This document shows positions 8,214-15,406 of a stretch of 21,180 bases of DNA, in pieces. Origin of the DNA: Betaproteobacteria bacterium (GTDB lineage: Bacteria > Pseudomonadota > Gammaproteobacteria > Burkholderiales > SG8-41); the NCBI GenBank assembly GCA_020028375.1, contig JAHZNX010000005.1, positions 1 through 21,180 on the forward strand, written 5' to 3'. Both the position numbers and the translations under genes were made by a program. A model generated the notes under the pieces. The model searched no databases and had not been told where the DNA came from. It worked only from the letters and a program-made list of their open reading frames with translations. Each line of letters opens with the position of its first letter. Position 1 is the first letter of the stretch.

Positions 8214-8240
8214 GTCGTCCGGGGCGTGCCGAAATCGACA
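8214..8240 (-). promoter_or_regulatory. Putative ECF42 promoter P2 (upstream of DUF1428)
   Basis: On the minus strand TGTCGA (8240-8235), 17 bases, then CGAC (8217-8214). The CGAC box ends 34 bases before the DUF1428 ATG, an ordinary leader length. It lies in the 83-bp gap between the MoaD-like gene and DUF1428. The pattern is identical in sequence and spacing to P1 and P3. Confidence 0.7.
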
Positions 8241-8262
8241 ACGATGATTCGCGCCCGCGCGG

Positions 8263-8520
8263 CTACCCCCCGCTGAGAGCCTGGACGATAATCACTTCGT
8301 CGGTTGCGCGGAGCGCCTGCGTGAGGTCGCGCGCCTGCTCGCCGTTCACGAAGATGCGGATGTGGCGCCGTATCCGGTCCTGCTCATCGATCATGCGGAA
8401 GTGAATTCCGGGGTACTGGTGCTCCAGGTCGAGGAGGACCGCCGCCAGCGTCGCACCGGCGGCCTCGGCCTCGCCCCGCTCGGTGTACGAGCGCAAGGCG
8501 CTCGGGATCAGCACTTTCAT
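8263..8520 (-). CDS. MoaD/ThiS-like ubiquitin-fold protein with C-terminal GG
   Basis: This 85-residue protein has a beta-grasp pattern (MKVLIPSALRSYT, a central ATLAAVLLDLEHQYPGI helix, IRIFVNGE) and ends in QALSGG. The exposed C-terminal Gly-Gly is the site that MoaD and ThiS use for adenylation and thiocarboxylation. No MoaE, MoeB or ThiF gene is in the window, so it need not serve molybdopterin synthesis. Its ATG lies 13 bp after the stop of the BNR-propeller gene, without a strong ribosome site of its own, which suggests translational coupling. I recall this pairing with BNR-repeat proteins in other proteobacteria; the meaning is unknown. Confidence 0.9.
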   Translation of the reverse strand: MKVLIPSALRSYTERGEAEAAGATLAAVLLDLEHQYPGIHFRMIDEQDRIRRHIRIFVNGEQARDLTQALRATDEVIIVQALSGG

Positions 8521-8533
8521 TGCGGAGCGGGCT

Positions 8534-9718
8534 CTACAGGCCGGCCGCCTCCACGGCATAGATCTCGGGCAGGTGGCGGGCGATGCAGGTCCACCGGCGG
8601 CCTTCGTCGCGGCTCATCCACAGCTCGCCGCTGGTCGTGCCGAAGTAGAGGCCCACGGGGTCGGCGTCGTCCGCGCACATCGCCTGGCGCTTCACGGTCC
8701 ACCAGCCCTGCTTCGCGGGGAGCCCCGCGTCGAGGCGCTGCCAGGACTTGCCTCCATTGCGGGTCGCATAGACGGCGGGCTTGCCCTCCGGGCTGGTGCG
8801 GGGCCAGACCGTCGCGCCGTCCATCGGAAACACCCACGCGGTGTCGGCGTCGCGCGGGTGCACCACCAGCGGGAAGCCGATGTCGCCGACCGGCTTCGGC
8901 ATGTTCCTGCCGATGCGCACCCACGTGTCCGAGGGGCGATCGAGGCGGTAGATGCCGCAGTGATTCTGCTGGTAGAGGCGGTCCGGGTTGCTCGGGCATA
9001 TCCGGACGCAATGCGGATCGTGGAAGGTGGGTTTCGACGCGTCGAATCCGAATCCTTCGACCACGTCGAGACCCTTGATGAGCGTCTTCCAGGTGCGGCC
9101 GCCGTCGGACGATTCGTGCACGCCGCCGCCCGACATCGCGATGTAGAAATGCCGCGAGTCGCGCGGGTCGACGATGATCGAGTGCAGCTTCGGCCCGTCC
9201 GGCGTGCCGTCCTGCACGGTCCCCATCCATTCGCGGAACTGCGGATCGTCGTTGATGATCGAGAACGGCTCCCAGCTGACGCCGCCGTCACCAGAGCGGA
9301 ACAGTCCCTGGGGCGACGTCCCAGCGTACCAGACGTCGCGGTCCGCGGCGCGGCCCGGGGTGAGCCAGAACGTGTGGTCCACCGCGCGCCCTTCCTTGCC
9401 GTCCGCGGCCTTGGCGAAAGCGGGCGGGCGCGCCGCCTCCTTCCAGGTGCGGCCGAGATCGGTGGAGCGGAAGATGGTGGGGCCGAGGTGGCCGGTCTTG
9501 GCCGCGGCGAGGAGCGTGCGTCCGTCGCGCGGGTCGAGCACCACCTGGCTGATCACGTGGCCGAGAAAATGCGGCCCGTCCGCGCGCCAGGTTTTGCGCG
9601 CCCCATCGCCGTGATAGAGCCACGCGCCCTTGCGCGTCGCCACCAAGAGGAGGGTGCGGCGCGCGCCTGACCTTGCGCCCGGCCTGCGGACGGCTGGCTT
9701 TCTCGATCTGCTTGCCAT
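8534..9718 (-). CDS. BNR/Asp-box beta-propeller protein (sialidase-like fold, WD40/YVTN/BNR family)
   Basis: This 394-residue protein has no signal peptide; its N-terminus is basic (about 20 residues, many Arg and Lys). At least five Asp-box motifs mark propeller blades: RSTDLGRTW, RSGDGGVSW, ESSDGGRTW, ATRNGGKSW and SRDEGRRW. Annotation pipelines often call such proteins exo-alpha-sialidase, but the Arg triad and Tyr/Glu pair of true sialidases cannot be identified here, so enzymatic activity is doubtful. The first strand (RTLLLVATRKGAWLY) is characteristic of a cytoplasmic subgroup that neighbours MoaD-like genes. The ATG at 9718 has AAAGGAA upstream. It follows DGPF paralogue 2 by 24 bp. 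Confidence 0.9.
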   Translation of the reverse strand: MASRSRKPAVRRPGARSGARRTLLLVATRKGAWLYHGDGARKTWRADGPHFLGHVISQVVLDPRDGRTLLAAAKTGHLGPTIFRSTDLGRTWKEAARPPAFAKAADGKEGRAVDHTFWLTPGRAADRDVWYAGTSPQGLFRSGDGGVSWEPFSIINDDPQFREWMGTVQDGTPDGPKLHSIIVDPRDSRHFYIAMSGGGVHESSDGGRTWKTLIKGLDVVEGFGFDASKPTFHDPHCVRICPSNPDRLYQQNHCGIYRLDRPSDTWVRIGRNMPKPVGDIGFPLVVHPRDADTAWVFPMDGATVWPRTSPEGKPAVYATRNGGKSWQRLDAGLPAKQGWWTVKRQAMCADDADPVGLYFGTTSGELWMSRDEGRRWTCIARHLPEIYAVEAAGL

Positions 9719-9742
9719 TCTTCGTTCCTTTCAGATTCCCGT

Positions 9743-10165
9743 TTACCTGCGTTTTTCCCCGGCTTTCCCTGCGCGCGCCGCTGCGCCCGCGCCGGGAAGC
9801 CCGAGAACTTCGAGCGTCCGTGCATCCTCCGCGACTGGTCGTACCTCGACGCAGCCGATCCAGGCGCCCGGAATCCGTGCCGCCACCCCGATCGCCTCGT
9901 CGAGATCCCGCGCCTCGATCAGGAAATAGCCGCCGAGCTGCTCCTTGGTCTCGACCCATGGGCCGTCGGTGATCGCGACCTTGCCTTGGCGCACGCGGAT
10001 CGTGGTCGCGCTGTCGGGCGGCAGCAGCCGGTTGCACCCGAGGAAGTGGCCGCTCGCCCGGATGTCCGCGATGAACGTCCGGTATTCCTCGAAGTGCCGC
10101 TCGGCGTCAGCCTCGGTCATCTGCTCCATCACCTTCTCGGCGCAAATCAGGCATAGGTACTTCAT
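9743..10165 (-). CDS. DGPF/YCII-related protein (paralogue 2)
   Basis: This 140-residue YCII-fold protein starts MKYLCLICAEK and carries DGPWVETKEQLGGYFLIEA, with Trp in place of the Phe of DGPF, then DLDEAIGVAARIPGAW and the VEVRPV strand. A 25-residue Ala/Gly/Arg-rich tail after the domain is probably disordered. The ATG at 10165 has GGAG upstream. It lies 17 bp after the PhnB-like gene and 24 bp before the propeller gene, so it is inside one operon. The function is unknown. Confidence 0.92.
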   Translation of the reverse strand: MKYLCLICAEKVMEQMTEADAERHFEEYRTFIADIRASGHFLGCNRLLPPDSATTIRVRQGKVAITDGPWVETKEQLGGYFLIEARDLDEAIGVAARIPGAWIGCVEVRPVAEDARTLEVLGLPGAGAAARAGKAGEKRR

Positions 10166-10182
10166 TCCGTTCTCCGGTTCAA

Positions 10183-10644
10183 TCAGCGGCCCATTTTCTG
10201 CATGGCCTGATGCATTTCTTCCTCGCTCACGTCGCGCAGGTGGGTGGCGACCGACCAATGGTGGCCGAAAGGGTCTTCGAGCTTGCCGTAGCGGTCGCCC
10301 CAGAACTGGTCCGCGACCGGCATCGTGACCTTCGCCCCCGCCGCGACCGCGCGTTTCACGAACGCGTCGACGTTCTCCACGTAAAGGTGGATTGTGACCG
10401 GCGAGCCCTTGAGGGACTTCGGCCCGAGCGCGCCCCACTCGGGCATCTCGTCGACCAGCATTACGGCCGAGCCCTCGATACGGATCATCGCGTGCATGAG
10501 CCTTCCCTGCGGGCCCGGCAATCGTCCTTCTTCCACGGCATTGAACGCTTTCTTGTAGAACTCGATGGCTTCGGCCGCGCCGGCGCAGACCAGGTGCGGC
10601 GTGACGGTGTGCATGCCCTCGGGCACTGGCTTGACGTTCGACAT
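10183..10644 (-). CDS. VOC-superfamily protein, PhnB/glyoxalase-like
   Basis: This 153-residue protein has the two beta-alpha-beta-beta-beta repeats of the vicinal-oxygen-chelate fold. Landmarks are HTVTPHLVCAGAAEAIEFYKKAF, LMHAMIRIEGSAVMLVDE, the second-repeat VTIHLYVENVDAFVKRAVAAGAKV and the closing DRYGKLEDPFGHHWSVATH. The last is the PhnB-like signature and contains the possible metal ligands. The substrate is unknown. The ATG at 10644 has GGAGAG upstream. It is in line with the SRPBCC gene 43 bp before and the DGPF gene 17 bp after. Confidence 0.92.
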   Translation of the reverse strand: MSNVKPVPEGMHTVTPHLVCAGAAEAIEFYKKAFNAVEEGRLPGPQGRLMHAMIRIEGSAVMLVDEMPEWGALGPKSLKGSPVTIHLYVENVDAFVKRAVAAGAKVTMPVADQFWGDRYGKLEDPFGHHWSVATHLRDVSEEEMHQAMQKMGR

Positions 10645-10687
10645 GTTGCGCTCTCCAGATTTCGATTTCGGGAAGACTCCGGCCCGC

Positions 10688-11215
10688 CTACTTTTCCGCG
10701 ATCGCCTTCAGGCTGGCGAGCCCCGCTTCGAAGTCCTTGCCAACCATCTTGTCCATGTCGATGAACACGTGAATGATCCTTGCCAGGTACGGTGCAGGAC
10801 CCTGCATCGCCCAGCTGACGTTCGTGGTGCCGCCGTTGGGCACGAGCGTGAACTCGACGGTGTTCTCGACCTTGAACGGCTCGACCATGCTGAGCCGCAT
10901 CGCGACCCTCGAAACGGGCAATGCCTCCAGTATTTCGATACTTCCCTTGCCGACATCGTTGTTCCCGTCGAAAGCATACGCCGCGCCCTTGCCGCTGGCG
11001 GGGCCGCTGTAGCGTCCCTTCAGATTCGGGTCCTTCTTTTCGAAGGGATTCCAGGTGTTGAAGGCGCGCAGGTCGTTGATGAGCGGAAAGATTCTCTCCG
11101 GCGGCGCCTTGACGCTTGCGCTGCGCTCCACGCGGAAGGTATCCGGTTTGTTCGCGGCGGTCAGGAGCACGCCGGCAACGGCGATGGCGAAGGTAATACC
11201 AAGGATCTTGAGCAT
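10688..11215 (-). CDS. SRPBCC-family protein with N-terminal membrane anchor
   Basis: This 175-residue protein begins with a hydrophobic stretch (residues 2-20, MLKILGITFAIAVAGVLLTA) that should anchor it or act as a signal peptide. A START/Bet v1-like ligand-binding domain of the polyketide-cyclase type follows, visible as ERSASVKAPPERIFPLINDLRAFNTWNPFEK and a long C-terminal helix (MDKMVGKDFEAGLASLKAIAEK). Such domains bind hydrophobic ligands; none can be named here. The ATG at 11215 has AGGAGAGG upstream. It follows a VOC gene by 20 bp in the same operon. Confidence 0.9.
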   Translation of the reverse strand: MLKILGITFAIAVAGVLLTAANKPDTFRVERSASVKAPPERIFPLINDLRAFNTWNPFEKKDPNLKGRYSGPASGKGAAYAFDGNNDVGKGSIEILEALPVSRVAMRLSMVEPFKVENTVEFTLVPNGGTTNVSWAMQGPAPYLARIIHVFIDMDKMVGKDFEAGLASLKAIAEK

Positions 11216-11235
11216 GGGCCCTCTCCTTTCTGGAT

Positions 11236-11721
11236 TCAATTGCCGGTGTGCGCCCGGTGCAGGGCCCCAATGTCGATCTTGGACATTTGCAGCATCGCCT
11301 GCATGACTCTTCTGGATTTCGCGGGATCCCTGTCCTGCAGCAGCTCGATGAGGATATCGGGAACGACCTGCCACGACAGCCCGTACCGGTCCTTGAGCCA
11401 GCCGCATCGTGACGGTTCTCCACCCTGGGAGAGCTTCTCCCACAGGTGGTCCACTTCTTCCTGCGTCTTGCAGTGCGCCACGAACGAGATCGCTTCCGTG
11501 AACTTGAACACCGGGCCGCCGTTCAGCGCCGTGAATCGCTGCCCGTCGAGCTCGAAAGCGACGGTCATGACCGATCCTTTCGGCCGCCCTGCGGCCTTCG
11601 CCGCCTCGTCTCCGTAGCGAACCACGTTCACGATCTTCGAATTCGTGAAGATCGAAACGTAGAACTTCGCCGCCTCTTCGGCCTGGCTGTCGAACCACAG
11701 AAATGGGGTGATCTTCTGCAT
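11236..11721 (-). CDS. VOC-superfamily protein, 3-demethylubiquinone methyltransferase-like (PhnB/COG3865 type)
   Basis: This 161-residue protein starts with the family opening MQKITPFLWFDSQAEEAAKFYVSIF and continues with KIVNVVRYGDE, the core VAFELDGQRFTALNGGP strand pair, a helix beginning TQEEVDHLWEKLSQGG, and the DRYGLSWQVVP signature. Despite the old family name it is not a methyltransferase; it is a VOC-fold protein of unknown substrate. The ATG at 11721 has AAGGA upstream. It lies 33 bp after the first DGPF gene. Confidence 0.92.
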   Translation of the reverse strand: MQKITPFLWFDSQAEEAAKFYVSIFTNSKIVNVVRYGDEAAKAAGRPKGSVMTVAFELDGQRFTALNGGPVFKFTEAISFVAHCKTQEEVDHLWEKLSQGGEPSRCGWLKDRYGLSWQVVPDILIELLQDRDPAKSRRVMQAMLQMSKIDIGALHRAHTGN

Positions 11722-11754
11722 GGCTCTGGTCCTTTTTTTGATCGCAATGGGCGG

Positions 11755-12186
11755 CTACTTCTTCCCGCCGATACCCATTTCGCGGAAGCGCTCGACCGCC
11801 CCGGATTTCATGCCGAGCGAGGTTTCGAAGTCCTCCAGCTCGAACAACTGCCGGACCTCGATCTCGCCGTCCTTGCCGCCGATCGCGGGATTGGGGAAGC
11901 GCTTCGTCCATTCGAGCGCTTCGTCACGAGACTTCGCCTGGATGAGCGTGTAGCCGGCGACCAGCTCTTTCGTCTCCGCAAAGGGCCCATCCACCACGGT
12001 GCGCTTTCCCTTGGAATACTTGATGCGCCAACCCTTCGAGCTTGCCTGGAGCCCCGAGCCATCGAGCAACATCCCGGCTTTCTGCAGTTCCTCGTGGTAG
12101 CTCGCCATGTCCGATATGAGCTTTTGATCCGGCATGACGCCTGCTTCCGAGTCCCGGGTGGCCTTGACGATGATCATGAACCGCAT
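11755..12186 (-). CDS. DGPF/YCII-related protein (paralogue 1, first gene of the run)
   Basis: This 143-residue protein starts MRFMIIVKATRDSEAG and has the canonical DGPFAETKELVAGYTLIQA motif near residues 66-84, then SRDEALEWTKRFPNP and the EIEVRQLFE strand. The start has AAGGAG ahead. It is the first gene of the long minus-strand run and has the putative ECF42 promoter P1 about 75 bases upstream, as expected for the primary DGPF target of an ECF42 sigma factor. The biochemical role is unknown. Confidence 0.93.
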   Translation of the reverse strand: MRFMIIVKATRDSEAGVMPDQKLISDMASYHEELQKAGMLLDGSGLQASSKGWRIKYSKGKRTVVDGPFAETKELVAGYTLIQAKSRDEALEWTKRFPNPAIGGKDGEIEVRQLFELEDFETSLGMKSGAVERFREMGIGGKK

Positions 12187-12261
12187 GTCTGCAACTCCTT
12201 GTATTCAGGTTAAAAGTCAAATTCGGTCGCTTCCGGATGCTCCCGCTTCCTATGCCCTGTA

Positions 12262-12288
12262 GTCGTTCGGCGATACGCCCAATCGACA
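12262..12288 (-). promoter_or_regulatory. Putative ECF42 promoter P1 (upstream of first DGPF gene)
   Basis: On the minus strand TGTCGA (12288-12283), exactly 17 bases, then CGAC (12265-12262), leaving a leader of roughly 70 bases before the DGPF ATG. As I recall it, the reported ECF42 signature is TGTCGA at -35 and CG(A/T)C at -10. The surrounding gap (12187-12472, 286 bp, between divergent genes) holds no convincing ORF and no clear sigma-70 promoter that I can see. Confidence 0.75.
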
Positions 12289-12472
12289 CCATCGCCACCG
12301 GGCGTGTGACGCCTGGTCTTGATATCGTCGAGTACCCTTTGACTCGCAATCGACCTATATTACGGCACGCAATCCGCCATCACCCTGCCACCCCAAGCGC
12401 CGCTTCCGGCAGAGGTGACCGCCGGTGCCGGGCCTGCTGATGAAGCGGGCATTGTGACCGAGGAGCTTTCTC

Positions 12473-12895
12473 ATGAAGCCGCGAATCAGCCTCATTACGA
12501 TCGGCGTGGATGACCTGGAGAGGTCGCTCAAGTTTTATCGCGACAGGCTCGGACTTGCAACGCAAGGCATCATCGGCACGGATTTCGCGTATGGGGCCGT
12601 GGCGTTCTTCGAGCTGCAGGCCGGCCTCAAGCTGGCGATCTACCCGCGGAAGAGCCTATGCCGGGATTCGGGTTTACCCTTGCACGAGCCGAGCTCGACG
12701 GAGTTCAGCATCGGCCACAATGTCTCCTCAAGAACCGAGGTCGATGCCGTCATGCTCCAGGCAAGGAGGGCAGGCGCCGACATCGTGAAGCCTGCGCACG
12801 ACACTTTCTGGGGCGGTTACGCCGGGTACTTTCAGGACCCTGACCAGCATTTGTGGGAGGTTGCCTGGAATCCCCAGTGGCCCGTACCAGAGTAA
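12473..12895 (+). CDS. VOC-superfamily (glyoxalase/bleomycin-resistance-like) protein
   Basis: This 140-residue protein starts KPRISLITIGVDDLERSLKFYRDRLGL and ends with the second-repeat signature GYAGYFQDPDQHLWEVAWNP, in which the Glu is the usual metal ligand. A single VOC domain implies a dimer. The ATG at 12473 has GAGGAG upstream. It is transcribed away from the DGPF run across a 286-bp gap and is convergent with the small membrane protein gene. The substrate is unknown. I see no ECF42-type element on this strand. Confidence 0.92.
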   Translation: MKPRISLITIGVDDLERSLKFYRDRLGLATQGIIGTDFAYGAVAFFELQAGLKLAIYPRKSLCRDSGLPLHEPSSTEFSIGHNVSSRTEVDAVMLQARRAGADIVKPAHDTFWGGYAGYFQDPDQHLWEVAWNPQWPVPE

Positions 12896-12943
12896 GGCAT
12901 GACTCGTCACGGTCCATCCGCGCCGGGCGGGGGTGCAGACTCA

Positions 12944-13315
12944 CTACAAGGAGCTCGCGCCGCTGACCAGGGATGCTGAACCATCCACCGAGGACGATGA
13001 CCCGCGCTCGGTAGAATCGCATTGAGTTCGACCCCGTGAGCTCAGGACCTTCGCGCGCACGCGCCAAAGCGTGAATCCCAACCCAAGCATCGCGGATACG
13101 ATGGCAAGCGGAGGGAGGACGGACAGGAAGAAGCTCGCTACGCCGGCCGTGACGCCGAACGCCGACAGGTAGGCGACGAGGCAGAACGGACACTTCGGGA
13201 CGACCGCGTAGAGGACGGCAGGCAGGAGGCCAAGCCACGGGAGTCTCGCCCGCGCCCGGCTCGGCTCTGGGACGTCGGCCGCGGCTGGCGCGCAACCCGG
13301 GCAGTCAGCGATCAT
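12944..13315 (-). CDS. Small membrane protein with CPGC and CPFC motifs
   Basis: This 123-residue protein has an N-terminal CPGC (residues 5-8) and a second CxxC, KCPFC (42-45), at the mouth of a hydrophobic segment. Two to three membrane helices span about residues 26-86 (LLPAVLYAVVPK, LVAYLSAFGVTAGVASFFL, LPPLAIVSAMLGLGFTL). The C-terminal 35 residues are Ser-rich. The KCPxC-x-AYL arrangement recalls small MerC-like or DoxX-sized thiol membrane proteins, but I cannot assign a family with confidence. Its start overlaps the end of the DUF899 gene by 11 bp, which suggests coupled expression with that thioredoxin-fold protein. Confidence 0.75.
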   Translation of the reverse strand: MIADCPGCAPAAADVPEPSRARARLPWLGLLPAVLYAVVPKCPFCLVAYLSAFGVTAGVASFFLSVLPPLAIVSAMLGLGFTLWRVRAKVLSSRGRTQCDSTERGSSSSVDGSASLVSGASSL

Positions 13316-14039
13316 AGAGATCCCGCAGCTTCACCCATGCCATGATCCCCCCAGCCTCGTCGCGGCCCTTGGGGACGAGGTCGAGGTAGTGGTACGCCGT
13401 GTTCATCATGTCGATCCCGCGCCCGAAGGTCGAGTACGTGCGAAAGATCGCGCCGCTCTCGTCCTTCGCGAACACGCTGATGCCGGGCATGTCCGAAGGG
13501 GCGAAATTCTTGAGGACGGAACCCCCGCTCCTCACCGAGGACAGCTTGGCGAAGTTGTAGGTGGCGTCGCCGCGGGCCAGGGCGTCGGGTTTGAACGAGA
13601 CCTCGAAGTCGTAGTTGAAATCGGTGCCGTTCGAGGAAACCCACTTGAATGTCCAGCCAAGACGCCGGGCGAAGGCTTGCAGCTTGGCGAGCGGCGCGCG
13701 CGAGATGGCGGCGAACGCGACGTCGCGCTGACGGAGATGGGCGGTGATGCCATTGAAGTTGTCGGCCCAGAACGAGCAGCTCTTGCAGCCGACCTCCCAT
13801 TCGGGCGCGAACATGAAGTGGTAGACGACGAGCTGGCTTCGATCGCCGAAGAGCTGCGCCAGCGTCTCCCGGCCGTCCGGCCCGTCGAACGTATAGTCCT
13901 TGTCGATGCGCATCCAGGGGAGCGCACGCCGCTCCGCGCTGAGCTGCTCGCGCATGCGGGTAAACTCCTTCTCCTTGGCCAGGAGGCGCTTTCTTGCTTC
14001 CACCCATTCGCCCTTCGAAACGACCTGATGCGTTGTCAT
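13305..14039 (-). CDS. DUF899 thioredoxin-like protein
   Basis: This 244-residue cytoplasmic protein belongs to DUF899, which has a thioredoxin-like fold. The family signature is seen in ALPWMRIDKDYTFDGPDG, LVVYHFMFAPEWEVGCKSCSFWAD with a CxxC at Cys85 and Cys88, and the later GISVFAKDESGAIFRTYSTFGRGIDMMNTAYHYLDLVPKGRDE segment. A redox role is plausible but not demonstrated for the family. The ATG at 14039 has AAAGGAA upstream; a longer frame to 14072 lacks a good start. It is divergent from the TPR/winged-helix regulator (117-bp gap). Confidence 0.92.
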   Translation of the reverse strand: MTTHQVVSKGEWVEARKRLLAKEKEFTRMREQLSAERRALPWMRIDKDYTFDGPDGRETLAQLFGDRSQLVVYHFMFAPEWEVGCKSCSFWADNFNGITAHLRQRDVAFAAISRAPLAKLQAFARRLGWTFKWVSSNGTDFNYDFEVSFKPDALARGDATYNFAKLSSVRSGGSVLKNFAPSDMPGISVFAKDESGAIFRTYSTFGRGIDMMNTAYHYLDLVPKGRDEAGGIMAWVKLRDLYDR

Positions 14040-14156
14040 GGCAATTCCTTTCTGTGTTGGTCGAACGCCCACAGCTTAGCTTCGGCGACGGCGAAGGGTG
14101 AGTAACAACTGTGACGCGTTTTTTCAGTGGCGCCCGGTCGCGGCGTAGGATGCGAC

Positions 14157-15380
14157 ATGGATTCGCTCGTCACGGCGGCAGCGAGGGCGCTCAAGGCCGG
14201 CGACCCCCTGGGCGCGCTCAAGCGGATCGCGCTGCGGGACGACGCGCCCGCGCTCGCCCTGCGCGGGATCGCTATGGCCCAGCTCGGCGAGCTCGCGAAG
14301 GCCAGGGTGCTCTTACGGCGCGCGGCGCGTTCGTTCGGCCCGGGAGAGCGCGTGGAGCGCGCGCGATGCGCCACGGCCGAAGCCGAGGTGGCGCTCGCGG
14401 CGCGCGACCTCCAGTGGCCGACGCACGCGCTCGACGAGGCCCGCCGCACGTTCGGCGCCCTGGGCGACCAGGACAACGGACTTCACGCCGCGCTGCTTCA
14501 GATCCGCCGGCTGCTCCTGCTCGGCCGGGTGACCGAAGCGGGCGACGCTCTCGATAAGCTGGACCTTCGCGCGGCTCCGGCCATGCTGATGGCGAGGGGC
14601 GAGCTCGTCGCGTTCGAGATCGCATTGCGCCGCGGCCGCACCACACCCGCCCGGGCGGCGCTTGCCCGCGCCCGGGCCGCGGCCGATCGCTCGGGCATCG
14701 ACCCGCTCCGCGCCGAAGTCGAGCGAGCCGAGCGTACGCTCGCGCTTCCGGCTGCACGGCTCATCGCGGGAGGCGCGGAACGCCCTCTCGTGCTGGCGGA
14801 AGTCGAGACGGTGCTCGCGTCGCCGCACCTGATCGTGGATGCGTGCCGGCGGGCCGCGCGCTGGGAGCGGCGTGAAGTGCGCCTCGCGCGACGCCCGGTT
14901 CTGTTTGCGCTGCTGCGCTCGCTCGCCGAAGCATGGCCTGGCGAGGCGACCCGCGAGATGCTCTGCGAGCGCGCGTTCCGGGCCCGGCGCATAAACGAGT
15001 CGCATCGCGCGCGGCTGCGCGTCGAGCTCGGCCGCCTGCGCAGGGAGCTCCGCGCGCTGGCCGACGTGCGGGCGACGCCGGGCGGCTTCGCGCTCCTGCC
15101 CCGATCGGGTGAAGTGCGGGTCCTCGCGCCGCCGATCGAGAGCCCGGACGCCGAGGTGCTCGCGCTCATGGCCGATGGCGAAGCGTGGTCCACGTCGGCG
15201 CTCGCTCTCGCGCTCGACTCGAGCCAGCGAACGGTGCAGCGCGCGCTCGGCGCCCTCGAAGCATCCGGCAAGGTGCGCACGCTCGGCCGCGCCCGGGCGC
15301 GCCGCTGGCTCGCCGCGCCGGTCGCGGGATTCGCGACGACCTTGTTACTCCCCTCTCCGTCCGGCATGGGGCTAGGCTGA
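14157..15380 (+). CDS. TPR-like / winged-helix transcriptional regulator
   Basis: This 407-residue protein has three parts. Residues 1-195 are Ala/Arg/Leu-rich helical repeats resembling TPR units. Residues 215-320 look like an OmpR/PhoB-type winged helix: strands EVRLARRPVLFALLRSLAEAWP, the recognition region RINESHRARLRVELGRLRREL, and a wing reading ATPGGFALLP. Residues 330-390 form a second small helix-turn-helix (STSALALALDSSQRTVQRALGALEASGKV). No receiver domain or kinase is present. The ATG at 14157 fits the repeat start; the ribosome site is weak. The last dozen residues (LLLPSPSGMGLG) look repeat-derived. It is divergent from DUF899 and 26 bp before a propeller gene, so it probably controls one or both (inference). 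Confidence 0.82.
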   Translation: MDSLVTAAARALKAGDPLGALKRIALRDDAPALALRGIAMAQLGELAKARVLLRRAARSFGPGERVERARCATAEAEVALAARDLQWPTHALDEARRTFGALGDQDNGLHAALLQIRRLLLLGRVTEAGDALDKLDLRAAPAMLMARGELVAFEIALRRGRTTPARAALARARAAADRSGIDPLRAEVERAERTLALPAARLIAGGAERPLVLAEVETVLASPHLIVDACRRAARWERREVRLARRPVLFALLRSLAEAWPGEATREMLCERAFRARRINESHRARLRVELGRLRRELRALADVRATPGGFALLPRSGEVRVLAPPIESPDAEVLALMADGEAWSTSALALALDSSQRTVQRALGALEASGKVRTLGRARARRWLAAPVAGFATTLLLPSPSGMGLG

Positions 15381-15406
15381 TCGCAACACGAGGAAAGGAG
15401 CAACGC

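Noticed and set aside
9402..9440. PPAFAKAADGK segment in the BNR protein, resembling a translated dispersed repeat
   Set aside because: As I recall, relatives of this propeller carry a similar PPAF..APxGxxGR stretch at this place, so it is probably native to the family.
12187..12472. Small open frames in the divergent gap before the VOC gene
   Set aside because: They lack ribosome sites and protein-like composition; the gap is better explained as a regulatory region with P1.
14056..14090. Possible ECF42 element upstream of DUF899 (GTCG at 14060, TCGGCG 18 bp later on the plus strand)
   Set aside because: Only four of six bases match the TGTCGA box and the spacer is 18, not 17.
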